Below, in pieces: positions 18,026 through 26,565 of a stretch of DNA of 64,000 bases. The stretch is from Streptomyces hawaiiensis (lineage in GTDB: Bacteria > Actinomycetota > Actinomycetes > Streptomycetales > Streptomycetaceae), in NCBI RefSeq assembly GCF_004803895.1, contig NZ_CP021978.1:2542001-2606000 (forward strand). The letters run 5' to 3'. The translations under genes and the position numbers were made by a program. The first letter of the stretch is position 1. Each line of letters opens with the position of its first letter. Under the pieces are notes generated by a model. It saw nothing but the letters and a program-made list of their open reading frames with translations, did no database searches and was not told the DNA's origin.

Positions 18026-18385
18026 ATGGAGATCTGGATCAACCCCGCGTGTTCGAAGTGCCGCAGCGCCCTGACGCTGCTCGACGCCGAGGGTGCCGAC
18101 TACACCGTCCGCCGCTACCTGGAGGACGTGCCGAGCGAGGACGAGATCCGGGGCGTGCTCGAGCGCCTCGGTCTCGAACCGTGGGACATCACCCGCACCC
18201 AGGAGGCCGACGCCAAGGAGCTCGGGCTCAAGGAGTGGCCGCGGGACGCCGGTTCGCGCGACCGCTGGATCACGGCGCTCGCCGAGCATCCGAAGCTGAT
18301 CCAGCGTCCGATCATCACCGCGGACGACGGAACGGCGGTGGTCGGCCGCACCGACGAGGCCGTGCGGGACGCCCTGTCGCGCTGA
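18026..18385 (+). CDS. ArsC/Spx-family protein (arsenate-reductase-like)
   Basis: 119 residues, the usual length of glutaredoxin-type ArsC/YffB proteins. The catalytic cysteine is C9 in NPACSKCRS, with a second Cys at 12, as in redox-active members. The family end motif LIQRPIITADDGTAVVGRTD carries the conserved RPI. It is cytoplasmic. No ars operon or arsenic transporter is near, so a general thiol-redox role is as likely as arsenate reduction. The ATG at 18026 follows TACCGT by 6 nt (leaderless); GTG 18020 is an alternative start in frame. Confidence 0.85.
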   Translation: MEIWINPACSKCRSALTLLDAEGADYTVRRYLEDVPSEDEIRGVLERLGLEPWDITRTQEADAKELGLKEWPRDAGSRDRWITALAEHPKLIQRPIITADDGTAVVGRTDEAVRDALSR

Positions 18386-18505
18386 CGGCACGCCATCCCC
18401 CATGTGGCGCAGGTCACTTCAGTGACTCCTGTAAACCGCTGAGTAACCCCGTTCGGTATCTCGTACATAGCGGCGTACGCTCCCCTACCTCTTCAGGAGG
18501 CGCGC

Positions 18506-19180
18506 ATGTCGCGCAGGAGAACACTCGGCACGAAGAAGAAGATCGCACTGCTGGTGAGCGCGGCGACGGTGGCGGGAGGCGGGGCCTTCGTCATGGCGAG
18601 CACGTCGAACGCCGCGCAGACCCCCAAGTCGGCGTCGGAGTCGACGGTCTGCGTGGGTCTCGCCACCGCCCTCGGCAACAACCAGAAGTTCATCGCGGAC
18701 CAGCGGGCCGCCCCGGACGCGCAGTCCGAAGCGCGGATCGCCAACCGCGAGGCGGTCGTCGCGGAGATCAAGCGGAAGCAGGAGGCGTCGGGGTGCGCCG
18801 TCGGGGAGTCGGCTCAGGACTCCCAGACCGCACAGCCGTCGCAGCCCGCTGACCCCGCGGAGTCGGCGCAGCCCTCGCAGCCCGCCGCATCCGCCCCCGC
18901 CGCAAACCCCGGCGGCGGTGCCGCGGCCTCCGGGCAGCAGGTGTGCAACGGCTCCACTGTCACGCTCTCCGGCGAGGGCGGTGCGCCTGCCGCGTCCAGC
19001 AACCAGTTCCCAGCCGGCACGAAGCTGAAGGTCACCAACCTGGACAACGACAAGTCCACGACGGTGGAGGTCACTTCGGTCTCCGGCAGCTGTGCGCTGC
19101 TCAACAACGCGGCCTTCGAACAGGTCCGTGAGCCCGGCAAGTTCCTGATCCGCCGGGCCCTGATCGAGAAGGTGGGGTGA
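18506..19180 (+). CDS. Secreted protein with Pro/Ser/Gln linker and degenerate RlpA-like C-terminus
   Basis: 224 residues. A signal peptide is clear: basic MSRRRTLGTKKK, hydrophobic IALLVSAATVAGGGAFVMAS, and a likely cut after SNA (~36). Residues ~100-145 form a low-complexity Ser/Gln/Pro/Ala linker. The C-terminal ~80 residues (QFPAGTKLKVTNLDNDKSTT; FEQVREPGKFLIRRALIEKV) resemble a double-psi beta-barrel of the RlpA/expansin type ('GT-x-L-x-VTNLDN'). The usual catalytic Asp and 'DRGPF' segment are not obvious, so it may only bind the wall. The start is ATG with AGGAGG upstream. It is monocistronic, ending at a hairpin (19247-19284). Confidence 0.75.
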   Translation: MSRRRTLGTKKKIALLVSAATVAGGGAFVMASTSNAAQTPKSASESTVCVGLATALGNNQKFIADQRAAPDAQSEARIANREAVVAEIKRKQEASGCAVGESAQDSQTAQPSQPADPAESAQPSQPAASAPAANPGGGAAASGQQVCNGSTVTLSGEGGAPAASSNQFPAGTKLKVTNLDNDKSTTVEVTSVSGSCALLNNAAFEQVREPGKFLIRRALIEKVG

Positions 19181-19246
19181 CGCCGTACGGCCGGCTGAAG
19201 GGATGAGGCGGCGGCCACCCCCTCGGCCGCCCCCTCGTACGTGTCA

Positions 19247-19284
19247 CCGGTCCTGCTGCTCCCGGCCAGGGGCAGCAGGACCGG
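19247..19284 (+). terminator. Hairpin terminator of the secreted-protein gene
   Basis: Arms CCGGTCCTGCTGC (19247-19259) and GCAGCAGGACCGG (19272-19284) pair perfectly; the stem extends into the loop with a G-T and two G-C pairs. It lies 66 nt after the stop. The rest of the 351-nt gap up to glnII holds the GlnR box. Confidence 0.8.
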
Positions 19285-19394
19285 CGTGTCCGGGCCGTGC
19301 GGCGCCGGTCACCGGTTTGACGGAGGGAAGCCGGTGACCGGCACCGCCCCGGCAAAACGCCCTCTCGGCGTGAAGTGCGGCACAGCAGCGCCAG

Positions 19395-19432
19395 GTAACA
19401 CGGGGTTCACATCCGAGCAATGGCCGGGAAAT
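19395..19432 (+). promoter_or_regulatory. GlnR box of glnII
   Basis: Pentamers at exact 11-nt spacing: GTAAC (19395), TTCAC (19406), GCAAT (19417) and GAAAT (19428). The order and spacing match the GlnR double site, with more mismatches than at glnA. It lies about 100 nt before the glnII start. Confidence 0.75.
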
Positions 19433-19531
19433 CGCCTGTTGACAGGCTGCCGGGCAGCTGAGGCGGCGCCCCAGTGCCGCAGCGCCGCAGCACCCGCATC
19501 GCGCCTAGACACACCCCGAAGGATGAGGCCC

Positions 19532-20563
19532 GTGACCTTCAAGGCTGAGTACATCTGGATCGACGGCACCGAGCCGACGGCCAAGCTGCGTTCCAAGACG
19601 AAGATCATCGCGGGCTCTCCCGCCGGTCTCGACGCGCTGCCGATCTGGGGCTTCGACGGGTCCTCCACCAACCAGGCCGAGGGCCACGCCTCGGACTGCG
19701 TCCTCAAGCCGGTCTTCACCTGCCCGGACCCGATCCGCGGCGGCGACGACATCCTGGTGCTGTGCGAGGTCCTGAACATCGACCTCACCCCGCACGCCAC
19801 CAACACCCGTGCCGCGCTGGCCGAGGTCGAGGAGAGGTTCGCGGCGCAGGAGCCGATCTTCGGCATCGAGCAGGAGTACACGTTCTTCAAGGACGGCTAC
19901 CCGCTCGGCTTCCCCAAGGGCGGCTTCCCGGCCCCGCAGGGCGGCTACTACTGCGGTGTCGGCGCGGACGAGATCTTCGGCCGTGACGTCGTCGAGGCCC
20001 ACCTCGACAACTGCCTGACGGCCGGTCTCGCCATCTCCGGCATCAACGCCGAGGTCATGCCCGGCCAGTGGGAGTTCCAGGTCGGCCCGGTCTCCCCGCT
20101 GGAGGTCTCCGACCACCTGTGGGTGGCCCGCTGGCTGCTCTACCGCACCGCCGAGGACTTCGACATCGCCGCCACCCTCGACCCCAAGCCGGTCAAGGGC
20201 GACTGGAACGGCGCCGGTGCGCACACCAACTTCTCCACCAAGGCGATGCGCGAGGGCTACGACGCGATCATCACCGCGTGCGAGTCGCTCGGTGAGGGCT
20301 CCAAGCCGCTCGACCACGTCAAGAACTACGGCGCCGGCATCGACGACCGCCTGACCGGTCTGCACGAGACCGCCCCGTGGAACGAGTACTCCTACGGCGT
20401 CTCCAACCGCGGCGCCTCGGTCCGCATCCCGTGGCAGGTCGAGAAGGACGGCAAGGGCTACATCGAGGACCGCCGCCCGAACGCCAACGTCGACCCGTAC
20501 GTGGTGACCCGGCTGATCGTCGACACCTGCTGCTCGGCGCTGGAGAAGGCCGGCCAGGCCTGA
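19532..20563 (+). CDS. glnII: Glutamine synthetase type II (GlnII, eukaryotic type)
   Basis: 343 residues, the length of octameric/decameric GSII. It makes glutamine like GlnA but belongs to the eukaryote-type family and has no adenylylation tyrosine loop, so GlnE does not control it. Landmarks: LPIWGFDGSSTNQAEG (~33-48), the IEQEYTFF active-site strand (~111-118), GAGAHTNFSTKAMREG (~226-241), and the C-terminal NRGASVRIPWQVEKDG and ED-RRPNANVDPY. The start is GTG with AAGGATGAGG upstream. An in-frame ATG at 19523 lies inside that ribosome site and is unlikely. A GlnR box precedes it and a hairpin terminator follows. Confidence 0.97.
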   Translation: MTFKAEYIWIDGTEPTAKLRSKTKIIAGSPAGLDALPIWGFDGSSTNQAEGHASDCVLKPVFTCPDPIRGGDDILVLCEVLNIDLTPHATNTRAALAEVEERFAAQEPIFGIEQEYTFFKDGYPLGFPKGGFPAPQGGYYCGVGADEIFGRDVVEAHLDNCLTAGLAISGINAEVMPGQWEFQVGPVSPLEVSDHLWVARWLLYRTAEDFDIAATLDPKPVKGDWNGAGAHTNFSTKAMREGYDAIITACESLGEGSKPLDHVKNYGAGIDDRLTGLHETAPWNEYSYGVSNRGASVRIPWQVEKDGKGYIEDRRPNANVDPYVVTRLIVDTCCSALEKAGQA

Positions 20564-20582
20564 TCCACACGCTTTCCCGAGG

Positions 20583-20615
20583 GAGGCGCCCGCCGTCTTG
20601 GCGGGCGCCTCTTTT
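20583..20615 (+). terminator. Intrinsic terminator of glnII
   Basis: GAGGCGCCCGCC (20583-20594) pairs with GGCGGGCGCCTC (20600-20611) around a 5-nt loop and is followed by TTTT. It is one of the few textbook Rho-independent terminators in the window. Confidence 0.9.
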
Positions 20616-20829
20616 GCGTACCGTGCGCCGTCCTGGGGACCGAAGGAGTGGGGCGAGTGCGGGCGTACGGCTCGGTGACGGCCCGCATCCGGACTACGTC
20701 GTCCGGGCCGCCGTCCGCAACCTGCCGGGGACCGCCCGGGTCGTGGATCGAGGTCGGCTTTCCGCCGGGAACCGTCCACGCAGTGAGAGGAGTCTGCTGC
20801 CACGGACGGGTGTCTGCTTCAATGGGCCC

Positions 20830-20952
20830 ATGGCCGGCTACCAGAAGCACACCGCGACGGGTCGCCATGACCTCGAGCCGTTCTGGCCGTCCCGCCAGGA
20901 CCACGACTTCGACCGGGTGTGTTGCCGCGCGATGAACGCGCCGGCCCTCTAA
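20830..20952 (+). CDS. Very small protein (40 aa), function unknown
   Basis: 40 codons from ATG 20830 to TAA 20952. Translation starts MAGYQKHTATGRHDLEPFWP and continues SRQDHDFDRVCCRAMNAPAL. Third codon positions are almost all G or C, as in real genes here. It has a CC pair and several His/Asp, which could bind a metal. No ribosome site is obvious; it may be leaderless. It lies between the glnII terminator and a winged-helix regulator gene. The evidence that it is translated is codon bias and the compact, non-repetitive sequence only. Confidence 0.5.
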   Translation: MAGYQKHTATGRHDLEPFWPSRQDHDFDRVCCRAMNAPAL

Positions 20953-21069
20953 CGCCGTACACCCGGCCTTCGGCCAGCGCGAACCGCGTACGTCCCTCGG
21001 CGAGCCCGACCACGAATCGCGGCCGTCGACCTCCCCGACGAACTCCTCGCGCGAAAGAGCTGACCTCTC

Positions 21070-21657
21070 ATGGCGACCACTCGTTCTCTGTCCCCCGCCG
21101 CCCCTCACAACGCCCCCGCGCCGCACGGCCCCCGGCATCGGCTGCGTGCCGTCGACCGGGACGAGGTGGTGACGGTCGCGGACCTGCTGCCGGGTGCCAC
21201 CTGGCTGCCGGCGCCGCAGCACACCCTGCCCGTCCTGCCGGGGCAGCCGCCGATGATCGGCTACCTGGTGCTCGTCCCGGCCGACCAGCAGCCGCCGTTC
21301 CCGGTGGCGGTTCCCGACCTGCCGCAGGCCACCGGCCCGGAGACCGTGGCCGAGCCGGGCGGCGAGCCGCTGATCCGGGTCGACACCGTGCAGCGCACCG
21401 CCCGGGTGGCCGGACGGCCCCTCGACCTCACGTACCTGGAGTTCGAGCTGCTGGCGCACCTGGTGGCGCACCCGGGCCGGGTACACACCCGCGACCAGCT
21501 GGTCGGCACGGTGTGGGGCTACGGGCACGTGGGCGACGGCCGCACGGTCGACGTCCACATCGCCCGCCTGCGCCGCAAGCTGGGCGTGGAGCACCGCGAC
21601 ACGATCCGCACCGTGCGCCGCGTGGGCTACACGTACGTGCCGCCGACAGCGCACTGA
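21070..21657 (+). CDS. Winged-helix (OmpR/PhoB-type) transcriptional regulator without receiver domain
   Basis: 195 residues. The C-terminal ~90 residues are a complete OmpR/PhoB winged helix: LTYLEFELLAHLVAHPGRVH, TRDQLVGTVWGYGH, RTVDVHIARLRRKLG and IRTVRRVGYTYVP. The N-terminal ~100 residues do not look like a CheY receiver; they are Pro-rich and lack the acidic pocket and phospho-Asp. It is therefore an atypical orphan regulator whose signal is unknown. The start is ATG at 21070 with only a weak GAGCTGA ribosome site. The gene is downstream of glnII in the same direction but separated by a terminator. Confidence 0.85.
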   Translation: MATTRSLSPAAPHNAPAPHGPRHRLRAVDRDEVVTVADLLPGATWLPAPQHTLPVLPGQPPMIGYLVLVPADQQPPFPVAVPDLPQATGPETVAEPGGEPLIRVDTVQRTARVAGRPLDLTYLEFELLAHLVAHPGRVHTRDQLVGTVWGYGHVGDGRTVDVHIARLRRKLGVEHRDTIRTVRRVGYTYVPPTAH

Positions 21658-21750
21658 GACACGCCCCCGCACGCCCTGTCCCGCCGCGCCGCCTCTGCTG
21701 ACAGCAGATCCCCGTTCCGTCCCCTCGCCCCACCGGGCAGAGTCACCGGC

Positions 21751-22752
21751 ATGAGGCTACTGATGCTGGGTGGTACGGAGTTCGTGGGGCGGGCCGTCGT
21801 GGAGGCGGCGCTGGGGCGGGGCTGGGAGGTGACCGTCTTCCACCGGGGGCGGCACGACGCGCCGCCGGGCGTGCGGTCGCTGCTCGGCGACCGCACCGCG
21901 CCCGGCGGCCTGGCAGCCCTCGACGAGGATCCGGGCGAGTGGGACGTCGTCGTCGACACGTGGTCGGCGGCGCCCCGCGCCGTGCGGGACACGGCGCGGC
22001 TGCTGCGGGGCCGCGCCGGCCAATACGTGTACGTGTCGAGCTGCTCGGTGTACGCGTGGGCCCCGCCCGCCGGGTACGACGAGGACGCGCCCCTGGTGGA
22101 GGGGGCGTCGGCCGACGCGGAGCAGAGCGCGTACCCGCAGGACAAGCGGGGCGGCGAGCTGGCCGTGCTGGACGCCTTCGGCGCGGACCGGTCGGTGCTC
22201 GTACGGTCGGGGCTGATCCTCGGCCCGTACGAGAACATCGGCCGGCTGCCCTGGTGGCTGGGCCGGACGGCACGCGGGGGGCCGGTGCTGGCGCCGGGCC
22301 CGCGTGAACTGCCCCTCCAGTACGTGGACGTGCGCGACCTGGCCGGGTGGATCCTCCACGCGGCCGAGCGGGCGCTGAGCGGGCCGTACAACCTGGTCAG
22401 TCCGCAGGGGCACGCCACCATGGGCGCGTTGCTGGACGCCTGCGTGCGGGTCACCGGCGGCGTCGCCGAACTCCGCTGGACCGAGCCCGGGGTGATCCTG
22501 GAGGCGGGCATCGAGCCGTGGACCGAGCTGCCGGTGTGGGTGCCGCCGGGCAGCGACCTGCACGACGCCCTGCACAGCGCCGATGTCTCCCGGGCGGTCG
22601 GGGCCGGGCTGGTCTGCCGGCCCGTCGAGGAGACGGTGGCGGACACCTGGCGGTGGCTTGAGGACGTCGGGGGTGTGGCGCCCCAGCGCCCGGACCGGCC
22701 GCGCTCGGGCCTCGACCCGGAGGTGGAGGCGAAGGTGCTCGCGGCCGGCTGA
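21751..22752 (+). CDS. NAD-dependent epimerase/reductase (SDR, extended type)
   Basis: 333 residues. The N-terminus MRLLMLGGTEFVGRAVVEAA has the glycine-rich nucleotide-binding motif (GGTEFVG, 7-13). A catalytic-type region follows (YVYVSSCSVYAWAPP, and further on the Tyr-x3-Lys-like YPQDKRGGE). It resembles the isoflavone-reductase/nucleoside-sugar-epimerase-like SDR proteins common in Streptomyces. The substrate is unknown. The start is ATG 21751. It is 93 nt after the winged-helix gene and 84 nt before the histidine-kinase gene, all in the same direction, so a loose operon is possible. Confidence 0.85.
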   Translation: MRLLMLGGTEFVGRAVVEAALGRGWEVTVFHRGRHDAPPGVRSLLGDRTAPGGLAALDEDPGEWDVVVDTWSAAPRAVRDTARLLRGRAGQYVYVSSCSVYAWAPPAGYDEDAPLVEGASADAEQSAYPQDKRGGELAVLDAFGADRSVLVRSGLILGPYENIGRLPWWLGRTARGGPVLAPGPRELPLQYVDVRDLAGWILHAAERALSGPYNLVSPQGHATMGALLDACVRVTGGVAELRWTEPGVILEAGIEPWTELPVWVPPGSDLHDALHSADVSRAVGAGLVCRPVEETVADTWRWLEDVGGVAPQRPDRPRSGLDPEVEAKVLAAG

Positions 22753-22836
22753 GGCGCACGAGGTGTACGTAGCACCACCCCCCACCGGGTGTCCCGGCCC
22801 CGTGACCCGGCACGCGCGCTCGACGAGACTGACGCC

Positions 22837-24096
22837 ATGACCATGGACACGAAGAACGGCAACGGGCGGACGGCAGGGCGGGGCATCGGGCTCGCCGCGG
22901 TGCGGGGGCTGGCGCTGGCCCTCCTCTCCCTGCCGGGGGCGGTGCTGTGCTTCTGCCTGTCCCTGGTGTCGATCGCGCTCATCCCGATCGGGGTCGGGCT
23001 CGTCACGACGCCGTACGTGCTCACGGGGGTGCGGGCGTTCGCGAACGGGCGGCGGGTGCTCGCGGCGGAGTGGGGCGGGGTGCGGATCCCCCCGGCGTAC
23101 CGGCCGCTGCCGAAGGACGCCAACCCCTGGGCGCGCACCTTCGCGATGCTGCGCGACCCGGCGACCTGGCGGGACCTGCGGTGGCTGCCGGTCGACATGA
23201 CCGCGGGGTTCGTCACGGCACTGCTGCCGGCGGTGCTGTTCCTCTATCCGCTGGAGGGGTTCGCGCTCGCGATCGGGCTGTGGCGGGTCTTCCCCGACGG
23301 GTACTGGTACGGGTTCGTGCCGGTCAGCGGGCAGGCTTCCGCGTTCGGAGCGGCGGCCCTGGGCCTGGTGCTGCTGTTCCTCGCCCACTTCTTCACCCCG
23401 CGCCTGCTGGACGTCCACTTCCGGCTCACCCGGGCCGTGCTCGGCAGCAACCAGGGCGAACTGGCCGAGCGGGTGCGGATCCTGACCGAGACGCGGCGCG
23501 ACGCCGTCGACGCCTCCGCCGCCGAACTGCGGCGCATCGAGCGGGACCTGCACGACGGGGCCCAGGCCCGGCTGGTCGCCGTCGGCATGGACCTGGGCAC
23601 CATCGAGGCGCTCCTCGACAAGGACCCGGCGCAGGCCAAGGAGCTGATCGCGCAGGCCCGCACGTCCTCGGTTGAGGCGCTGTCCGAGCTGCGGGAGCTG
23701 GTGCGCGGCATCCACCCGCCGGTCCTCGCCGAGCGCGGCCTGGGCGACGCGGTCCGGGCGCTGGCGCTGCGGCTGCCGGTTCCCACCGAGGTGAGCGTGG
23801 ACCTGCCCCAGCGGGCTCAGGCGCCCGTGGAGTCGGCCGCGTACTTCGCCGTCAGTGAGGTGCTCACCAACGCTGTGAAGCACTCGGGCGCCGACCGGAT
23901 CTGGGTCGACCTGCACCAGGCGGACGGCATGCTGCGGGCGAGCGTCACGGACAACGGCAAGGGCGGTGCGGTGATCGGGGCCGGTTCGGGGCTGGCCGGG
24001 GTGGAGCGGCGACTGGGTACATTCGACGGCGTCCTGGCCGTCAGCAGTCCCGCGGGCGGCCCCACCATGGTCACCGTGGAGATCCCTTGCGCGTAG
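22837..24096 (+). CDS. Two-component sensor histidine kinase (NarL-type partner)
   Basis: 419 residues. The N-terminal sensor part has four hydrophobic segments (~20-65, ~122-150, ~160-190), as in the 'Sensor' domain kinases of actinomycetes. The phosphoacceptor helix is RRIERDLHDGAQARLVAVGM with H239 (HisKA_3 type). The C-terminal ATPase has the N box EVLTNAVKHSGA and G box DNGKGGAVIGAGSGLAGVER. The start is ATG 22837, 6 nt after GAGACT, which may make it leaderless. The stop overlaps the start of the response-regulator gene by 10 nt, so the two are translationally coupled. The signal sensed is unknown. Confidence 0.9.
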   Translation: MTMDTKNGNGRTAGRGIGLAAVRGLALALLSLPGAVLCFCLSLVSIALIPIGVGLVTTPYVLTGVRAFANGRRVLAAEWGGVRIPPAYRPLPKDANPWARTFAMLRDPATWRDLRWLPVDMTAGFVTALLPAVLFLYPLEGFALAIGLWRVFPDGYWYGFVPVSGQASAFGAAALGLVLLFLAHFFTPRLLDVHFRLTRAVLGSNQGELAERVRILTETRRDAVDASAAELRRIERDLHDGAQARLVAVGMDLGTIEALLDKDPAQAKELIAQARTSSVEALSELRELVRGIHPPVLAERGLGDAVRALALRLPVPTEVSVDLPQRAQAPVESAAYFAVSEVLTNAVKHSGADRIWVDLHQADGMLRASVTDNGKGGAVIGAGSGLAGVERRLGTFDGVLAVSSPAGGPTMVTVEIPCA

Positions 24097-24740
24097 TGCT
24101 GGCCGAAGACCTCTTCCTGCTGCGCGACGGACTCGTCCGGCTGCTGCAGGCGCACGGTTTCGAGATCGCGGCGGCCGTCGAGTCCGGGCCCGAACTGGCC
24201 GCCGCGCTGGCCGAGCTGGACCCGGACGTCGCCGTGGTCGACGTACGTCTGCCGCCCACGCACACCGACGAGGGCCTGCAGTGCGCGCTCGACGCCCGCG
24301 GGAAGCGGCCCGGACTGCCGGTGCTGGTGCTCTCCCAGCACGTGGAGCAGCTGTACGCGCGTGAGCTGCTCGCCGACGGCAGCGGCGGGATCGGCTATCT
24401 GCTGAAGGACCGGGTGTTCGACGCCGAGCAGTTCGTGGACGCCGTACGGCGGGTCGCCGCCGGTGGTACGGCGATGGATCCGCAGGTCATCCAGCAGCTA
24501 TTGGCCCGCCGTTCGGGCGACGACCGGCCGCTGGCACGGCTGACGCCCCGGGAGCGGGAGGTGCTGGAGCTGATGGCACAGGGCCGGACCAACGCGGCGA
24601 TCGCCGGGAAGCTGGTCGTGACGGAACGGGCGATCGCCAAGCACACCGCCAACATCTTCGCAAAGCTGGGACTGGAGGTCTCGGACGACGACAACCGCCG
24701 CGTGCTGGCGGTTCTCGCCTATCTCGACCACGGCCGGTGA
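24087..24740 (+). CDS. Two-component response regulator (NarL/LuxR type)
   Basis: 217 residues. The receiver domain has the acidic pocket (E7-D8) and phosphoacceptor D52 (VAVVDVRLPP). A LuxR-type helix-turn-helix occupies the end (LTPREREVLELMAQGRTNAA; IAKHTANIFAKLGL). The start is the rare codon TTG at 24087, with GGAG 6 nt upstream, inside the 3' end of the kinase gene. The alternative GTG at 24096 would remove part of strand 1. It is the partner of the preceding kinase. Targets are not evident; a direct role at the next gene is possible but not shown. Confidence 0.9.
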   Translation: MRVVLAEDLFLLRDGLVRLLQAHGFEIAAAVESGPELAAALAELDPDVAVVDVRLPPTHTDEGLQCALDARGKRPGLPVLVLSQHVEQLYARELLADGSGGIGYLLKDRVFDAEQFVDAVRRVAAGGTAMDPQVIQQLLARRSGDDRPLARLTPREREVLELMAQGRTNAAIAGKLVVTERAIAKHTANIFAKLGLEVSDDDNRRVLAVLAYLDHGR

Positions 24741-24943
24741 AACCGGACCCATCTCTTCACTCATTGTGGGTGATCGGCAACTCCCGGTGCTTCAGGGGTT
24801 GTTGAGAACACAGGTCCCTCACGAATCTCGCATCAATTTCCGGGACCCCTGAACACCCGTGGGACGCCTTCCGTATGGAAGGGAGCCGCTTCACTCCTGT
24901 CGGGCGCCTCGATGCCCCCGAAAAAGGAAGTCAGAGGAGTTCC

Positions 24944-26494
24944 ATGGGACGCAACACAAGAAAACGCCGTACGCCGCTGGCCACCAAGGCCATTGCCGCA
25001 TCGGCGGCCCTAGCGCTCGGTGGGGGCGGGCTGATCTGGGCAAACTTCTACGCCTCGGCACATGAGGAGAACTCGGCGAACCAGACGAAGGCCGCGGGTG
25101 CGCAGATCGCCACGATCCAGTGCCCGGACGTAGGCCAGAAGCTGACCGATGTGCCGGACGGTGCTCGCCAGGGGGTGGACAAGGAGCTGGCCAACCTCGA
25201 CAAGCAGATCAGCGAGGCCTACACCCGGCTCGCCTCCACGCGTCAGGCCCAGGCCGGTGACTCGGGCTTCGTCAACAACGCCATCCTCGGCCCGCTGAAG
25301 TCGAAGCGTGTCGCGGTCATCGACCGGATCGGCATCAACATCCGGCGGGTGGGCGGTCAGGCCCCGGGCAACCTCGAGCAGCTCGCCGAGTGCAAGGGCA
25401 TGGCGGCCGACGCCAACACCAACGACGGCCAGGCCGGCGGTGGTCAGAACAACGACGGCCAGAACAACGACGGCCAGAACGACGGCGGTCAGAACGACGG
25501 CGGTCAGGATCAGGGCCAGGACAACGGCGGTCAGGACAACGGGCAGGGCGGCAACGGCGGGCAGAACGGCAACGGCCCGTCGGCGGACGACTTCATCAAC
25601 ATCGAGGACGTCCAGCCCAACTCCCGCAACCTGCCGAACGGCCTCCCCGCGAACGGCGACGGCGGCTCCACGGGCACGTTCACCACGAACTGCGGCACCA
25701 ACGAGAACAACAACCGCAACTCGGACAACGTGATCGCGGCGCCCGGCGTCTCCAACGGTGCGCAGCACATGCACGACTACGTCGGCAACCAGAACAACAA
25801 CGCCTTCGCGAGCGACGAGGACCTGGCCAACGGCCAGACGAGCTGCCAGAACCAGGGCGACAAGTCGACGTACTTCTGGCCGGTCATCCGAATCCAGGAC
25901 GGCACGCAGGAAGCCGACCAGGGTCAGCCCGGTGGCGGTCAGGACGGCAACGTCGGCAAGATCGTCGGCCCCAGCGAGGCCCAGCTGAAGTTCGTCGGCA
26001 ACCGGACGGGCGACGTCGTCGCGATGCCGAAGGCCCTGCGCATCATCACCGGTGACGCCAAGTCCCTCACCAACGGCCTGAACAACGCCAACACCGCGTG
26101 GAGCTGCACCGGCTTCGAGGACCGGCAGGTGACGGACAAGTACCCGCTCTGCCCCGAGGGCAGCTCCGTGGTCCGGACGTCCAACTTCCAGAGCTGCTGG
26201 GACGGCCAGAACACCGACAGCGCCAACCACCGCACCCACGTGGACTTCGTGGAGGCGGACGGCAGCTGCTCGAACGGCTTCCAGGCCATTCCCCAGCTGC
26301 AGGTCCGTCTGGTGTACGACATCCAGGCTCCGCAGATCAACAATGGGCAGGTGCAGAACGCCTTCGCGCTCGACTCCTTCCCGGAGCAGCTGCACAAGCC
26401 GATCACCGACCACAACGACTTCATCAACTTCTTCGACGAGAACGTGATGAACGAGATGGTCCAGTGCATCAACAACGGCGAGGACTGCCAGTAG
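24944..26494 (+). CDS. Secreted DUF1996 protein with an Asn/Gln/Gly-rich linker
   Basis: 516 residues. The N-terminus has a basic stretch ([10 protein letters not shown]) and a hydrophobic helix ([19 protein letters not shown], ~15-33), so it is exported or anchored. Residues ~45-150 form a helical region. Residues 158-211 are a low-complexity linker built from NDGQ/NDGGQ units. Residues ~213-510 are the DUF1996 domain ([35 protein letters not shown]), a family found in secreted proteins of fungi and Streptomyces and of unknown function. Several Cys pairs suggest disulfides. The start is ATG with AGAGGAG upstream. It ends at a strong hairpin. Confidence 0.85.
   Translation: MGRNTRKRRTPLATKAIAASAALALGGGGLIWANFYASAHEENSANQTKAAGAQIATIQCPDVGQKLTDVPDGARQGVDKELANLDKQISEAYTRLASTRQAQAGDSGFVNNAILGPLKSKRVAVIDRIGINIRRVGGQAPGNLEQLAECKGMAADANTNDGQAGGGQNNDGQNNDGQNDGGQNDGGQDQGQDNGGQDNGQGGNGGQNGNGPSADDFINIEDVQPNSRNLPNGLPANGDGGSTGTFTTNCGTNENNNRNSDNVIAAPGVSNGAQHMHDYVGNQNNNAFASDEDLANGQTSCQNQGDKSTYFWPVIRIQDGTQEADQGQPGGGQDGNVGKIVGPSEAQLKFVGNRTGDVVAMPKALRIITGDAKSLTNGLNNANTAWSCTGFEDRQVTDKYPLCPEGSSVVRTSNFQSCWDGQNTDSANHRTHVDFVEADGSCSNGFQAIPQLQVRLVYDIQAPQINNGQVQNAFALDSFPEQLHKPITDHNDFINFFDENVMNEMVQCINNGEDCQ
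25415..25577 (+). repeat. Short tandem repeats coding the NDGQ-type linker
   Basis: Imperfect 12- and 15-nt units related to AACGACGGCCAG and AACGACGGCGGTCAG repeat about ten times inside the DUF1996 gene. Such repeats can vary in number by slippage. Confidence 0.7.
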
Positions 26495-26508
26495 TCCTCA
26501 CCCGGTGA

Positions 26509-26542
26509 AAAGCCGGCGGTGGGAATTCCCACCGCCGGCTTT
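26509..26542. terminator. Perfect palindromic terminator after the DUF1996 gene
   Basis: The 34-nt sequence is a perfect palindrome with arms AAAGCCGGCGGTGGGAA and its complement. It lies between two convergent genes and should stop transcription from both sides. Confidence 0.85.
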
Positions 26543-26565
26543 CGCTTGCCCAATATTCCGTGCGG

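Noticed and set aside
18026..18385. An arsenic-resistance operon around the ArsC-like gene
   Set aside because: No arsB, acr3 or metal-type arsR is adjacent; the neighbours are a hypothetical and a secreted protein.
19523..19531. ATG at 19523 as glnII start
   Set aside because: It lies inside the AAGGATGAGG ribosome site; GTG 19532 has correct spacing and begins the conserved sequence.
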